DNA of 64,000 bases from Streptomyces sp. NBC_01454 (GCF_036227565.1 NZ_CP109460.1:5828001-5892000); one strand, 5' to 3'. Positions 53,305-63,257 are shown, counted from the first letter of the stretch. Translations and numbers: made by a program. Notes: a model not told the origin generated them from the sequence alone.

Positions 53305-54537
53305 TCAGCCGTAATGGACCCGGAGTTCCTTGACGCCGTTGAGCCAGGCCGAGCGCAGCCGGCGCGGGCTGCCCGCCAGGGTGATGTCGGGCATGGCGTC
53401 CGCGAGGGCGTTGAAGATCAGGTTGATCTCCAGCACCGCGAGGGACTTGCCGAGGCAGAAGTGGGGTCCGCCGCCACCGAATCCCAGATGGGGGTTGGGG
53501 TCGCGGGTGATGTCGAAGACCTCGGGGTCGGTGAAGACCTCCGGATCGTGGTTGGCGGAGGAGTAGAAGATCCCCACCCGCTGCCCCTCCTTGATCTTCG
53601 CGCCGCCGAGTTCGGTGTCCTGGGTGGCGGTGCGCTGGAAGGAGACCACCGGGGTCGCCCACCGCACGATCTCCTCGGCCGCGGTCGCCGGGCGCTCGCG
53701 CTTGAAGAGTTCCCACTGGTCGGGGTGGGTGAGGAAGGCGTGCATCCCGTGGGTGATGGCATTGCGCGTCGTCTCGTTGCCGGCCACCGCCAGCAGCAGC
53801 ACGAAGAAGCCGAACTCGTCGGAGCCGAGGTTCCCCTCGTCCTCGGCCGCCACCAGCCGGCTGACGATGTCCTCGGCGGGGCACTCCTTGCGCGCCGCGG
53901 CGAGGTTCATCGCGTAGGAGATCAGCTCCATGGCCGCGTTGCTGCCGACCTCTTCGGTGATCGCCAGCTCGGGATCGTCGTACGCGACCATCTTGTTCGA
54001 CCAGTCGAAGATGCGGGCCCGGTCGTCCTGGGGGATGCCGATCAGCTCCGCGATGGCCTGGAGGGGGAGTTCGCAGGCGATGTCGGTCACGAAGTCCCCG
54101 GTGCCGCTGCGGCGCGCCTCGTCGACGATGTGCACCGCCCGGCGGCGCAGCGCGTCCTCCAGGCCGCGGATGGCGCGCGGGGTGAAACCGCGCTGCACGA
54201 TCTGCCGGACCCGGGTGTGCTCGGGCGGGTCCATGTTCAGCATGATGAGTTTCTGTACGTCGATCTGCTCACGGGTCATGGACGCGTTGAACCGGATGAT
54301 CGACGTGTTGCGGCTGGCGGAGAAGATGTCCGGCTTCGTGGACACCTCCTTGACGTCCTGATGCCGGGTGACCACCCAGTAGCCGTCGTCGCCGAAGCCG
54401 GCAATGCCGTGCGGCTGGGCGTTCCACCACACGGGAGCGGTCTGCCGCAGCTGCGCGAACTCGGGAAGCGGGACACGGGTCCGGTAGACGTCGGGGTCGG
54501 TGAAGTCGAACCCGTCGGGCAACGCTGGGCATGGCAT
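53305..54537 (-). CDS. cyp125: cytochrome P450, CYP125-like steroid 26/27-hydroxylase
   Basis: A 410-residue P450. I-helix AGNETT (residues 252-257), ExxR in EEIVRW (E289-R292), and heme loop GFGGGGPHFCLGKS with Cys361. Long stretches match mycobacterial CYP125 (LPDGFDFTDPDVY, VMLNMD-like IMLNMDPPEHTR, SRGFTPRA-like QRGFTPRAI, CELPLQAIA, PDQWEL, EIVRWATPV). CYP125 oxidises the terminal side-chain methyl of cholesterol or cholestenone. The thiolase divergent from it is FadA5-like, the same arrangement as Rv3545c/Rv3546. ATG 54537 has CCAGGAG 7 bp upstream; a more upstream ATG at 54576 lies inside the shared 16-bp promoter element. Confidence 0.9.
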   Translation of the reverse strand: MPCPALPDGFDFTDPDVYRTRVPLPEFAQLRQTAPVWWNAQPHGIAGFGDDGYWVVTRHQDVKEVSTKPDIFSASRNTSIIRFNASMTREQIDVQKLIMLNMDPPEHTRVRQIVQRGFTPRAIRGLEDALRRRAVHIVDEARRSGTGDFVTDIACELPLQAIAELIGIPQDDRARIFDWSNKMVAYDDPELAITEEVGSNAAMELISYAMNLAAARKECPAEDIVSRLVAAEDEGNLGSDEFGFFVLLLAVAGNETTRNAITHGMHAFLTHPDQWELFKRERPATAAEEIVRWATPVVSFQRTATQDTELGGAKIKEGQRVGIFYSSANHDPEVFTDPEVFDITRDPNPHLGFGGGGPHFCLGKSLAVLEINLIFNALADAMPDITLAGSPRRLRSAWLNGVKELRVHYG

Positions 54538-54564
54538 CGGCGACTCCTGGTCCATCCGAAATTT

Positions 54565-54580
54565 CTGACGCTTCATCAGA
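54565..54580 (-). promoter_or_regulatory. shared 16-bp element upstream of the P450 gene
   Basis: TCTGATGAAGCGTCAG on the minus strand, 28 bp before the P450 start. The identical 16 bases occur before the aldehyde dehydrogenase gene (63358-63373). It contains an imperfect palindrome CTGATG-AAG-CGTCAG. Confidence 0.6.
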
Positions 54581-54703
54581 TAATGGATCGCGGTGAAGGT
54601 AGTGACGACTTCTCCAGGTCGCAAGAGCCGCGGCGACTCCCTTTGCGGACAAGGGCGTTGCAGGCCCCTTGCGCCCCGGAGGGCGGCTCATGAGACTGTC
54701 GTG

Positions 54704-55946
<1,243 letters not shown>

Positions 55947-55955
55947 CGGGCAGGG

Positions 55956-56849
55956 TCACGGCGAGCCGGCCTCCCGGGGCGGACCGGGCGTGAAGGAGAC
56001 GGGGGCGTCGAAGGCGGCACGGCGGGTGGCGCGGCGCAGCGCCTTGAGCACCGTGCCGCCCAGCACGAAGGTGAGGACCACCGTCACCAGGGCCCGGGGC
56101 AGGTCCCAGCCGAGGGAGGTGGCGAGGCAGTAGGCGAGGAAACGGGCGAGGTTCTGCTCGACCGGGTCGCCGGGGACGAAGGAGACCCCCGAGGCCATGC
56201 CGCCGATATAGGGCCAGCCCTGGAGGTTCATGACCAGGCCGTAGAGCACGGCGGAGACGGCTCCGTAGGCGGCGAGCAGGGCCAGTTCACGGCGGCCGCG
56301 CAGCCGGTCGGGTCCGGGCAGCAGACCGGCACCCATCGACACCCACCCCATCGTCAGCATCTGGAACGGCATCCAGGGCCCGACACCACCGGTCAGCAGC
56401 GCGGACGCGAACATCGCCACCGACCCCAGCACGAACCCGAACCCCGGCCCGAGCACCCGCCCCGCCAGCACCATCAGGAAGAACATCGGCTCGATGCCGG
56501 CCGTCCCCGCGCCCAGCGGCCGCAACGCCGCCCCGGCCGCGGCCAGCACGCCGAGCATGGCGATGGCCTTCGCGTCCAGGCCGGTGTCGGCGATGGTCGC
56601 CACGACGACGGCGAGCAGCATCGGCAGCAGCGCGGCGAACAGCCAGGGCGCGTCCCGGGAATGGGCCAGACCGGACGCGGAGTCGGCCAGCAGCGGCCAG
56701 CCGAAGGCCATCACGCCGATCGCCGAGATCAGGCACAGCGCGGCGACGGAGCGGGGACCGAGCCGCACGGCACGCGCCCGGCGCCCCGGGACCGGCGCCG
56801 AGCCCGAAGGCGGCCCCTCGCCTCCGGTGCGGTGCGGATGTCCGGTCAT
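55956..56849 (-). CDS. ECF transporter substrate-specific S component (probable cobalamin)
   Basis: A 297-residue membrane protein with six or more helices. The N terminus is a 30-residue hydrophilic lead, then VAALCLISAIGVMAFGWPLLA, KAIAMLGVLAAAGAALRPLGAG, and EPMFFLMVLAGRVLGPGFGFVLG, with the Arg-Pro and Gly pattern of ECF S components. The ATG overlaps the ATPase stop (ATGA), and it is the last gene of the operon. The cobalamin riboswitch 5 kb upstream at the operon start points to cobalamin or a corrinoid precursor as substrate, inferred. Confidence 0.85.
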   Translation of the reverse strand: MTGHPHRTGGEGPPSGSAPVPGRRARAVRLGPRSVAALCLISAIGVMAFGWPLLADSASGLAHSRDAPWLFAALLPMLLAVVVATIADTGLDAKAIAMLGVLAAAGAALRPLGAGTAGIEPMFFLMVLAGRVLGPGFGFVLGSVAMFASALLTGGVGPWMPFQMLTMGWVSMGAGLLPGPDRLRGRRELALLAAYGAVSAVLYGLVMNLQGWPYIGGMASGVSFVPGDPVEQNLARFLAYCLATSLGWDLPRALVTVVLTFVLGGTVLKALRRATRRAAFDAPVSFTPGPPREAGSP

Positions 56850-58510
56850 GCGGTGGCCTCCAGCGCCTCGGCCACCTGGGGCACGGTCAGCCAGGGCAGC
56901 GGCGCGAGGACCTTGGCGACCTGCGGCGCGAACGACGGCGAGGAGACCACGACCTCGTCGGTGGGACCGTCGGCGACGATCTCGCCGTCGGCCAGGATCA
57001 CCACCCGGTGGGCGAGTTCGGCGGCCAGCTCCACATCATGGGTGGCCAGGACGATGGCGTGGCCCTCGGCGGCCAGCGTGCGCAGCACCTCGACCAGCCG
57101 GGCCTTGGCGGCGTAATCCAGGCCGCGGGTGGGCTCGTCGAGCAGGAGCAGCGGCGGACGGGCGGTCAGCACGACCGCGAGGGCGAGGGCGAGGCGCTGG
57201 CCCTCGGACAGATCGCGGGGGTGGACGGAATCCGGGACGTCCGGCAGCAGCCGGGTGACCTGGGCCCGGCAGCTGCCGGCCGGGGCACCCGCGTCCTGGT
57301 CGGCCGCGGCGCACTCGGCGGCGACGGTGTCCGCGTAGAGCAGGTCACGGGGCTCCTGCGGGACCAGACCGACCTGCCGCAGCAGCTCCCGGGGGCCGGT
57401 GCGGTGCGGGGTGCGGCCGCCGACCCGCACCGAGCCGGACGACGGCTCGTGCATCCCGACGAGGGTGGACAGCAGCGTCGACTTCCCCGCCCCGTTACGG
57501 CCCATCAACGCGAGGGTCTCGCCGCGCCGCACGGTCAGCTCCACCCGGTGCAGCACCTCGGCCCGCCCCCGCCGGACGCCCAGCCCGGACACGGCCGCGG
57601 CGATCTTGTCCGGGACAAGGCCGCTCCGGGGCGCCTCCGTCCCGGGGCGGCTCGGCACCGTTCCCGTCCCGGCTCCCCGCCCCGGCGGCACCACCCCCGT
57701 CAGCCGCTCGCGCAGGGCGCCGGCCTTGCGGCGGGCGTCGCGCACGGACAGCGGGAGCGGGGACCAGTGCGCGAGGCGGCCGAGAGCCACCACCGGGGGG
57801 TGGACGGGGGAGACGGCCATGACGTCGGCGGGGGCGCCCATGACCGGGGCCGCGCCCGGGGAGGGAAGCAGGATGACCTGGTCGGCGTACTGAACGACGC
57901 GCTCCAGGCGGTGTTCGGCCAGCAGCACCGTGGTGCCCAGGTCGTGGACCAGGCGCTGGAGCACGGCGAGCACTTCCTCCGCGGCGGCCGGGTCGAGCGC
58001 CGAGGTCGGCTCGTCGAGGACCAGGACCTTGGGGTGGGTCGTCAGCACCGACCCGATCGCCACCCGCTGCCGCTGGCCCCCGGACAGCGTGGCCAGGGCG
58101 CGGTCGCGCAGCTCGGCCAGGCCCAGCAGATCCAGGGTCTCCTCGACCCGGCGGCGCATCACGTCGGGGGCGAGGCCGAGCGACTCCATGCCGTAGGCGA
58201 GCTCGTCCTCGACGGTGTCGGTGACGAAGTGCGCCAGCGGGTCCTGGCCCACCGTGCCGACGACATCGGCCAGTTCGCGCGGCTTGTGGGTGCGGGTGTC
58301 CCGGCCGTCGACGGTGACCCGGCCGCGCAGGGTGCCGCCGGTGAAGTGCGGGACCAGCCCGCACACGGCGTTCAGGACGGTGGACTTGCCGACGCCGGAG
58401 GGCCCGACCAGCAGGCACAGTTCGCCCTCGGGGACGGTCAGGTCGATGCCCTGGACGGCCGGCGCCGTGGCGTCGCCGTAGGTGACCGAGACCTGCTCGA
58501 ACCGGATCAC
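56846..58510 (-). CDS. ECF transporter double ATPase (fused A components)
   Basis: A 554-residue protein from GTG 58510 (GTGA overlap with the T-component stop). It holds two complete ABC ATPase domains. Domain 1: Walker A GPSGVGKST, signature LSGGQRQRVAIG, Walker B VLVLDEPTSALDP, H-loop AEHR. Domain 2: Walker A GRNGAGKST, signature LSEGQRLALALA, Walker B LLLLDEPTRGLD, H-loop ATHD. Between them lies a 100-residue linker. This fused EcfA-EcfA' is standard for actinobacterial ECF systems and energises uptake with the T and S subunits. Confidence 0.93.
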   Translation of the reverse strand: MIRFEQVSVTYGDATAPAVQGIDLTVPEGELCLLVGPSGVGKSTVLNAVCGLVPHFTGGTLRGRVTVDGRDTRTHKPRELADVVGTVGQDPLAHFVTDTVEDELAYGMESLGLAPDVMRRRVEETLDLLGLAELRDRALATLSGGQRQRVAIGSVLTTHPKVLVLDEPTSALDPAAAEEVLAVLQRLVHDLGTTVLLAEHRLERVVQYADQVILLPSPGAAPVMGAPADVMAVSPVHPPVVALGRLAHWSPLPLSVRDARRKAGALRERLTGVVPPGRGAGTGTVPSRPGTEAPRSGLVPDKIAAAVSGLGVRRGRAEVLHRVELTVRRGETLALMGRNGAGKSTLLSTLVGMHEPSSGSVRVGGRTPHRTGPRELLRQVGLVPQEPRDLLYADTVAAECAAADQDAGAPAGSCRAQVTRLLPDVPDSVHPRDLSEGQRLALALAVVLTARPPLLLLDEPTRGLDYAAKARLVEVLRTLAAEGHAIVLATHDVELAAELAHRVVILADGEIVADGPTDEVVVSSPSFAPQVAKVLAPLPWLTVPQVAEALEATA

Positions 58511-59664
58511 GGGGTGGGCTCCTTCACACGCGGACCGACATCGGGGGCACGGCCACGGGACACGGCGCGCGCCGCACGGTCCCCGCTCGGCGGGAGCGGG
58601 GCGACGAACGCGGGCAGCAGTCCCACCAGGACGGAGACGGCCGGCCAGAGGGGGAGGACAGGGGCGGTGAGCGGGACGGCGGGCGGATGGAGCGCGGCGG
58701 GCGCATAGGCACCGGCCCAGATCATCAGGGCGGCGACGGCGATGCCGGAGCCCGCGACCAGCCAGGCGCGCACCCCCCACCGCTCGGGCCGGTAGCGGCT
58801 GCGCACCGACCGCCGGCCGCCGAGCCACAGCCCGCCGAGCGCCGCCGCCAGCCCGGCCAGCAGCAGCGGCAGACCGTAGCCGCCCCCCGACGCGCCCAGC
58901 AGCCCGTACGTGCCGGCGCAGATGCCGAGCAGCCCGCCGAGGGTCAGGGCCGAGGTGGTGTGCCGTACGGCCCGCGGCACCTCGGCACTGCGGCCGTACC
59001 CGCGCGCGTCCATGGCCGCGGCCAGCGCCACCGAACGCTCCAACGCGCCCTCCAGCACCGGCACCCCGACCTGGAGCAGCGCCCGGAACCCGCGGTCGGG
59101 GCGGCCGCGCAGCCGGCGGGCGGCCCGCAGCCGCTGGACATCGGCGACCAGGTTCGGCGCGAAGGTCATCGCGACGACGACCGCGACGCCCGCCTCATAG
59201 AGCGCACCGGGCAGCGACTTCAGCAGCCGCGCCGGGTTGGCGAGCGCGTTGGCGGCGCCCACACAGATCAGCAGGGTGGCCAGTTTCAGCCCGTCGTACA
59301 GCGCGAAGACCATGGCCTCCGCAGTGACCCGGCCGCCGATCCGGACGCCCTTCGCCCAGTCGGGCAGCGGCACTTCGGGGAGCGTGACCAGGGTGTGCGT
59401 ACCCGGGATCGGGGACCCCAGGAAGAAGGCGAAGACCAGCCGGAGGGCGATCACGACCAGGCCGAGCTTGACGAACGCACCGTAGGAACGGGCCCACGGC
59501 GCCTGCGTACGGCGGGCCGCGACGACATATCCGGCCACGCCCACCAGCAGCCCCAGCAGCAGGGGATCGGTGGTGCGGGAGGCCGCGGTGGCCAGGCCGA
59601 GCGCCCACAGCCACCAGGCGCCGGCGTGCAGCGCGGTGGTACGGGTCGTGTGCGGGGCGCTCAT
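58507..59664 (-). CDS. ECF transporter transmembrane T component (CbiQ-like)
   Basis: A 385-residue membrane protein from ATG 59664, which overlaps the stop of the upstream SCO2322-like gene (ATGA). It carries the EcfT coupling motifs: RLRAARRLRGRP and AAAMDARGYG, the A-R-G signature that docks on the ATPases, after helices such as AFVKLGLVVIALRLVFAFFLG. The last 100 residues include extra helices. It links the double ATPase to the S component. Confidence 0.9.
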   Translation of the reverse strand: MSAPHTTRTTALHAGAWWLWALGLATAASRTTDPLLLGLLVGVAGYVVAARRTQAPWARSYGAFVKLGLVVIALRLVFAFFLGSPIPGTHTLVTLPEVPLPDWAKGVRIGGRVTAEAMVFALYDGLKLATLLICVGAANALANPARLLKSLPGALYEAGVAVVVAMTFAPNLVADVQRLRAARRLRGRPDRGFRALLQVGVPVLEGALERSVALAAAMDARGYGRSAEVPRAVRHTTSALTLGGLLGICAGTYGLLGASGGGYGLPLLLAGLAAALGGLWLGGRRSVRSRYRPERWGVRAWLVAGSGIAVAALMIWAGAYAPAALHPPAVPLTAPVLPLWPAVSVLVGLLPAFVAPLPPSGDRAARAVSRGRAPDVGPRVKEPTP

Positions 59665-60320
59665 CCGCGCCGGCGGCGGAGCTGCCACCCGGCCGCCGCA
59701 CCCAGGACGACCAGGACCGCGATCCCGCCGAACAGCCCGGCGGACGGCCCCTCGTCGTCCCCGCCGTCCGCGGCCGCCCCCGGGGACGGCGATGCGGACG
59801 GCGCCTCCTTCGAGCCGCTCACCCGCTCCGCGCACCCCGCCTTCGGATAGCCGGCGACGGCACACAGCAGGGCGTCCGCGTCATAGCGCAGCGGCCGGGC
59901 GACCGCCGCCAGCGCCTCGCCCGCCGAGGCGTCCCCGGACACCTGCGCACACTCCGTCCGGGACGCCGGCGGCCGCTCACCGCCGGGCGCGTCCGCCGCG
60001 GTGCCGAAGTCCACGACGACGCCGATCCGCTTGCGGCCCTCCTTGGCGGGGGTGTCACCGCAGATCGCGCCGAAACCGGCGGCCGCACGGGGCTTGCCGG
60101 CCGCGGCGGAATCGGCGCTGACGGTGAAGCGGAACCCGACGACCGCACCGTCGGCCGGCCGCAGCGTGCCCGGCCCCTCGGAGGCGTACGTCCAGGAACT
60201 GGCCCTGCCCTCCCAGAAGGACCAGTAGCGGTACTCCTGTGCCTGGGCGGGCCCGGCGGCCAGGCCGGTGACCGTACCGGCCAGCAGCGCGGCCCCGGCG
60301 AGACCGGCCCGCCGCCTCAC
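59661..60320 (-). CDS. SCO2322-like secreted, membrane-anchored protein
   Basis: A 219-residue protein from GTG 60320, overlapping the stop of the gene upstream (GTGA). A signal peptide (AGLAGAALLAGTVTGLAAGP, cleavage after AQA) leads to YRYWSFWEGRASSWTYASEG, a compact domain with PADGAVVGFRF and four cysteines, a Ser/Pro linker, and a C-terminal helix (GLFGGIAVLVVLGAAAGWQL) with RRRR stop-transfer. The Y-W-x-F/W and P-x-D-G-x-V-x-x-F-R-F pattern recalls the DUF4430 beta-domain that closes the vitamin site in transcobalamin-type proteins; that resemblance is my inference. Confidence 0.82.
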   Translation of the reverse strand: MRRRAGLAGAALLAGTVTGLAAGPAQAQEYRYWSFWEGRASSWTYASEGPGTLRPADGAVVGFRFTVSADSAAAGKPRAAAGFGAICGDTPAKEGRKRIGVVVDFGTAADAPGGERPPASRTECAQVSGDASAGEALAAVARPLRYDADALLCAVAGYPKAGCAERVSGSKEAPSASPSPGAAADGGDDEGPSAGLFGGIAVLVVLGAAAGWQLRRRRG

Positions 60321-61636
60321 GGCCGGCTCTTCTTCCTGCGGCTGCTGAGCAGGAAGCCGATGCCCGCGCCGAAGGCGAGACCGACGCCGGTGATCCACCA
60401 CACGGTGCCGCCACCGTCGTCCTTGGCGGAGGTGTCGGCGTCCCCGGAGTGCTTCCCCGGAAGGGACGCCGGCGCCGGGCCGGTGGCGTTGAGCGCGGTC
60501 ACCAGGTCGCTGCCGCCGAAGGAGCGCGGGTCGCTGCCGGTGGCGTGCGCGGCCAGCACCAGCTGGGCGTACGCGGCCGGGCCGCTCTGCCGCGCCCAGT
60601 CCGCCGCGTTCTTCTGCAGCCAGGCCAGCGGCCGCCGGGCTTCGCCGCCGTGCCCGCCGGCCGCCAGCGCCACCACGGCGTCCGCGGTATTGCCGACGTC
60701 CGGCTGCGGCTTGGCGCCCGGCATCGCGGAGACCAGATGCTGCCCGTTCTTGTCGAGCTGGGCGACGAGATACGCGGCGCCGCCGTCCGCGGCCCGCGCC
60801 GCGGAGACCTTGCCCGGCTTCGCGTCCGCGCCGTCCTTGCAGGCCGGCGGCGTGAGGGGCGCACGGTGCCCGGCGGGCTCGACGACGAAGCCCCGGCCGA
60901 GCGCTCCGGTCGCGGCGGCCGCGGTGGCGTCGGCGTTCGGGGCCGCGCCCTTGAGCTGGAAGGTGAACGCGCCGTGCGCCTCCTCCTTGCCCGCACAGCC
61001 CAGCCGGAAGGTGAGCAGCCCGTCGTAGGGGCTCTTGCCCTTCTTCGACGTCACCGACCCCGGCTTCTGCCCCGCCGCCGCGAGCGCCCCGATGACCACC
61101 GAGGTGGAGTTGGCGTCGCCGGGCGAGCCGGGCATCGAGCTCCAGCTGCCGTCGTCGTTCTGCACCGACGTCAGCCAGCCCACCGCCTTGTGCACGGCGT
61201 CGCCCTGCCCGCCCAGCGCGGCCAGCGCCTGCACCGCGGCGGCCGTCTGGTTGGTGTCCCGCATCGTCTTGGCGTCACAGGCCTTGCCCGGCTCGGCACG
61301 GAACGCGGTGAACGCGCCGTCCGCGCACTGCTGCCCGACCAGCCACCGCACCGCCGGCGCCGCCGGACGCACCCCCACGGTGTGCTGCGCCAGCAGCGCG
61401 AGCGACTGCCGCCACACCCCGTCGTACTGCGGGTCCTTGGTGCCGTACAGACCGTCGGGCAGCTTCCCGGGTGCCTTGGACAGGACGGACGGCGAGCCCG
61501 CGGCAGCGGCGTACGCGGGGGCGGCGGCCGCGCCCAGCACCAGCGCGGCGGCCAGCGCCGTGGTGGCGCGGCGCGCCAGCTGGGCGCCGGAATGCGGCGA
61601 AGGGGCCTGGTGGGCCGGGGAAGCCGTGGGAGCCAT
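60317..61636 (-). CDS. secreted alpha/alpha-barrel protein, intrinsic-factor/terpene-cyclase-like fold
   Basis: A 439-residue protein. A signal peptide (ATTALAAALVLGAAAAPAYA) precedes helical repeats of the prenyltransferase/squalene-cyclase type: AVRWLVGQQCADGAF, DTNQTAAAVQALAALGGQ, VGWLTSVQNDDGSW, NSTSVVIGALAAAGQ, NTADAVVALAAGG. A C-terminal transmembrane helix (VWWITGVGLAFGAGIGFLL) with SRRKKSR tail anchors it. The same (alpha/alpha)6 fold forms the main domain of eukaryotic cobalamin carriers. As first gene behind a B12 riboswitch and coupled to an ECF transporter, a corrinoid-binding role is likely. No terpene cyclase DxDD or QW motif set for catalysis is complete. Confidence 0.83.
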   Translation of the reverse strand: MAPTASPAHQAPSPHSGAQLARRATTALAAALVLGAAAAPAYAAAAGSPSVLSKAPGKLPDGLYGTKDPQYDGVWRQSLALLAQHTVGVRPAAPAVRWLVGQQCADGAFTAFRAEPGKACDAKTMRDTNQTAAAVQALAALGGQGDAVHKAVGWLTSVQNDDGSWSSMPGSPGDANSTSVVIGALAAAGQKPGSVTSKKGKSPYDGLLTFRLGCAGKEEAHGAFTFQLKGAAPNADATAAAATGALGRGFVVEPAGHRAPLTPPACKDGADAKPGKVSAARAADGGAAYLVAQLDKNGQHLVSAMPGAKPQPDVGNTADAVVALAAGGHGGEARRPLAWLQKNAADWARQSGPAAYAQLVLAAHATGSDPRSFGGSDLVTALNATGPAPASLPGKHSGDADTSAKDDGGGTVWWITGVGLAFGAGIGFLLSSRRKKSRP

Positions 61637-61734
61637 CGGGTCGGTGCCTCTCGGGTCGGGTCGCGGCGGGTCACACAGCCGCGCTCGGCCGCCCACCCGC
61701 GCACCGATCCGGGATCGCGCGCGGTGGCACCGGG

Positions 61735-61950
61735 CTCAGCTCCGTATACCTCGACGGTGCCGCGCACCGGCCGTCCGCACGGGCGGGCGGCCGCGGTGGC
61801 GCGAGCCTTGGCCGTGCCCTTCGGGTGTTCCGGCTCGTACGGCCCGTCCGCGCCGGCCAGGGCCTGGCGTGGGTGGGCCGTCCTCACGGTTGCGGGTCAG
61901 CGCCGGATTTCCACCGGCTTCCCCCGATCGGGTACGGATGAAGTTGTCCC
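61735..61950 (-). promoter_or_regulatory. cobalamin riboswitch at the head of the ECF operon
   Basis: On the minus strand GGGGGAAGCCGGTGGAAATC then CGGCGCTGACCCGCAACCGT forms the conserved 5' half of the B12 aptamer, and GTCGAGGTATACGGAGCTGA about 170 nt later resembles the 3' B12 box of actinobacterial variants. The sequence ends about 100 nt before the first gene (61636). The 5' part is unambiguous; the 3' boundary is approximate. Confidence 0.85.
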
Positions 61951-62030
61951 GCACACCTTAACCGGCGCCCGCCCGGCCTTCGCTCGCACGTACGAACCGG
62001 CTCCGCGCCCCGGGCCGGTCGGCGGCCGAG

Positions 62031-62090
62031 GTGACGACCGAAGTGACGACCGAAGTGACGGCCGGGGTGACGACCGAGGCGACGACCGGC
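62031..62090. repeat. 12-bp tandem repeat, five units
   Basis: Units of GTGACGACCGAA and close variants fill 62031-62090 exactly up to the stop codon of the MBL-fold gene. Copies 1 and 2 are identical; copies 3-5 differ at one to three positions. Confidence 0.9.
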
Positions 62091-63193
62091 TACGGCGCTC
62101 CGTCCACCGCCTGGTACCGCACGGGACCGGGGCCCGGCACGCACTCCGCCCGGCCCAGCTTCACCAGCCGGCGCAGATGCGCCTCGGCCTCCGAGACGGC
62201 GATGGTGCGGGAGCTGTAAGGGATCTGCTCCCAGGGGCGGTTCCACTCCATGGCGGTGGCGAGCTGCCAGGCCGTGCGCGGTGCGCTCAGCAGCGTCCTG
62301 AGATGGGCGAGCCGCTCCTCGTGGTGGGCGAGGAGCGCGCGGACGCGTCCGCCGGCGTCGGTGAAGGCGTGTTGGTGGGCGGGCAGCACCTCGGCGGGGG
62401 CGAGCCGGCCGACGCGTTCGAGGGAGTCGAGGTAGTCGCCCAGGGGGTCGGCGGCCTCCCCCGGGCCGGTCGCCCCGTGCGAGCCGGGGAGGCCGGGCGG
62501 GCCGTCTTCGGCATGCGGGTCCCCGTACAGGCCGATGTGCGGGGTGATGCCCGGCAGGAGGTGGTCGCCGGAGAAGAGCCGGCCGAAGCCGCGGCCGCGC
62601 CGCGCGGGGTGCTCCTCCTCCAGGTGCAGACACACATGGCCCGGGGTGTGCCCCGGTGTCCAGAGGGCGCGCAGCCGGCGCCCCGGCAGATCGAGCAGCT
62701 CGCCGGGGCCGATCTCGCGGTCCGGCAGCGCGGCCCGCAGGCCGGGCATCCGCCGGCCGCCCCCGGTGGCCCGGGCGGTGCGCAGCGGCGCCAGATGCTC
62801 CTCCGGCGCGCCGGCCGCCGTGAGCTGGGTGAGGAGGTGGTCGAGCCAGCCGTCCGGTGTGGCCTCGCGGGTGCGGCGGACCACGGCGGTGTCCGCGGCG
62901 TGCATCGCGATCCAGGCGCCGGAGGCCTCCCGCACCTTGGCGGAGAGGCCGTGGTGGTCGGGGTGGTGGTGCGTGATCAGCACGCCGTGGAGGTCGGTGA
63001 GGGCGAAGCCGCAGGCGGTGACGCCGGCGACGAGCGCCTCCCAGGAGTCCGGGTCGTCCCATCCGGTGTCGATGAGCACCGGCCCCCGGTCGGTCTCCAG
63101 GAGGTGGACGAGGGTGTGGCCGAGCGGATTGTCCGGGATGGGGACGGCGATGCTCCACACCCCGCCCCGGTGGTCGGTCACCTGCGTCGTCAT
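62090..63193 (-). CDS. MBL-fold metallo-hydrolase with C-terminal winged helix
   Basis: A 367-residue protein. The metallo-beta-lactamase core shows VLIDTGWDD, LITHHHPDHHGLS (zinc-binding HxHxDH), TPGHTPGHVCLHL and LFSGDHLLPG (His and Asp ligands), and AHQH. A C-terminal winged-helix-like part (EAEAHLRRLVKLGRAECV) follows, as in lactonase/thioesterase-like LACTB2 relatives. A perfect KstR-type box 51 bp upstream places it in the putative steroid regulon, where it may hydrolyse a CoA thioester or lactone intermediate (inferred). Confidence 0.87.
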   Translation of the reverse strand: MTTQVTDHRGGVWSIAVPIPDNPLGHTLVHLLETDRGPVLIDTGWDDPDSWEALVAGVTACGFALTDLHGVLITHHHPDHHGLSAKVREASGAWIAMHAADTAVVRRTREATPDGWLDHLLTQLTAAGAPEEHLAPLRTARATGGGRRMPGLRAALPDREIGPGELLDLPGRRLRALWTPGHTPGHVCLHLEEEHPARRGRGFGRLFSGDHLLPGITPHIGLYGDPHAEDGPPGLPGSHGATGPGEAADPLGDYLDSLERVGRLAPAEVLPAHQHAFTDAGGRVRALLAHHEERLAHLRTLLSAPRTAWQLATAMEWNRPWEQIPYSSRTIAVSEAEAHLRRLVKLGRAECVPGPGPVRYQAVDGAP

Positions 63194-63243
63194 CCAGGTC
63201 CCCTCTCGGTCCGCCGGGCGTCCGGCACCCGTCTCACTATAAC

Positions 63244-63257
63244 TAGAACGGGTTTCA
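63244..63257. promoter_or_regulatory. KstR-type box upstream of MBL-fold gene
   Basis: TAGAACGGGTTTCA matches the published KstR consensus TnnAACnnGTTnnA at every fixed position. It lies 51 bp before the MBL-fold hydrolase start and 139 bp before the aldehyde dehydrogenase start. Confidence 0.65.

Noticed and set aside
57008..58708. Plus-strand open frame opposite the double ATPase
   Set aside because: Low-complexity antisense translation; the minus-strand protein has two complete ABC motif sets.
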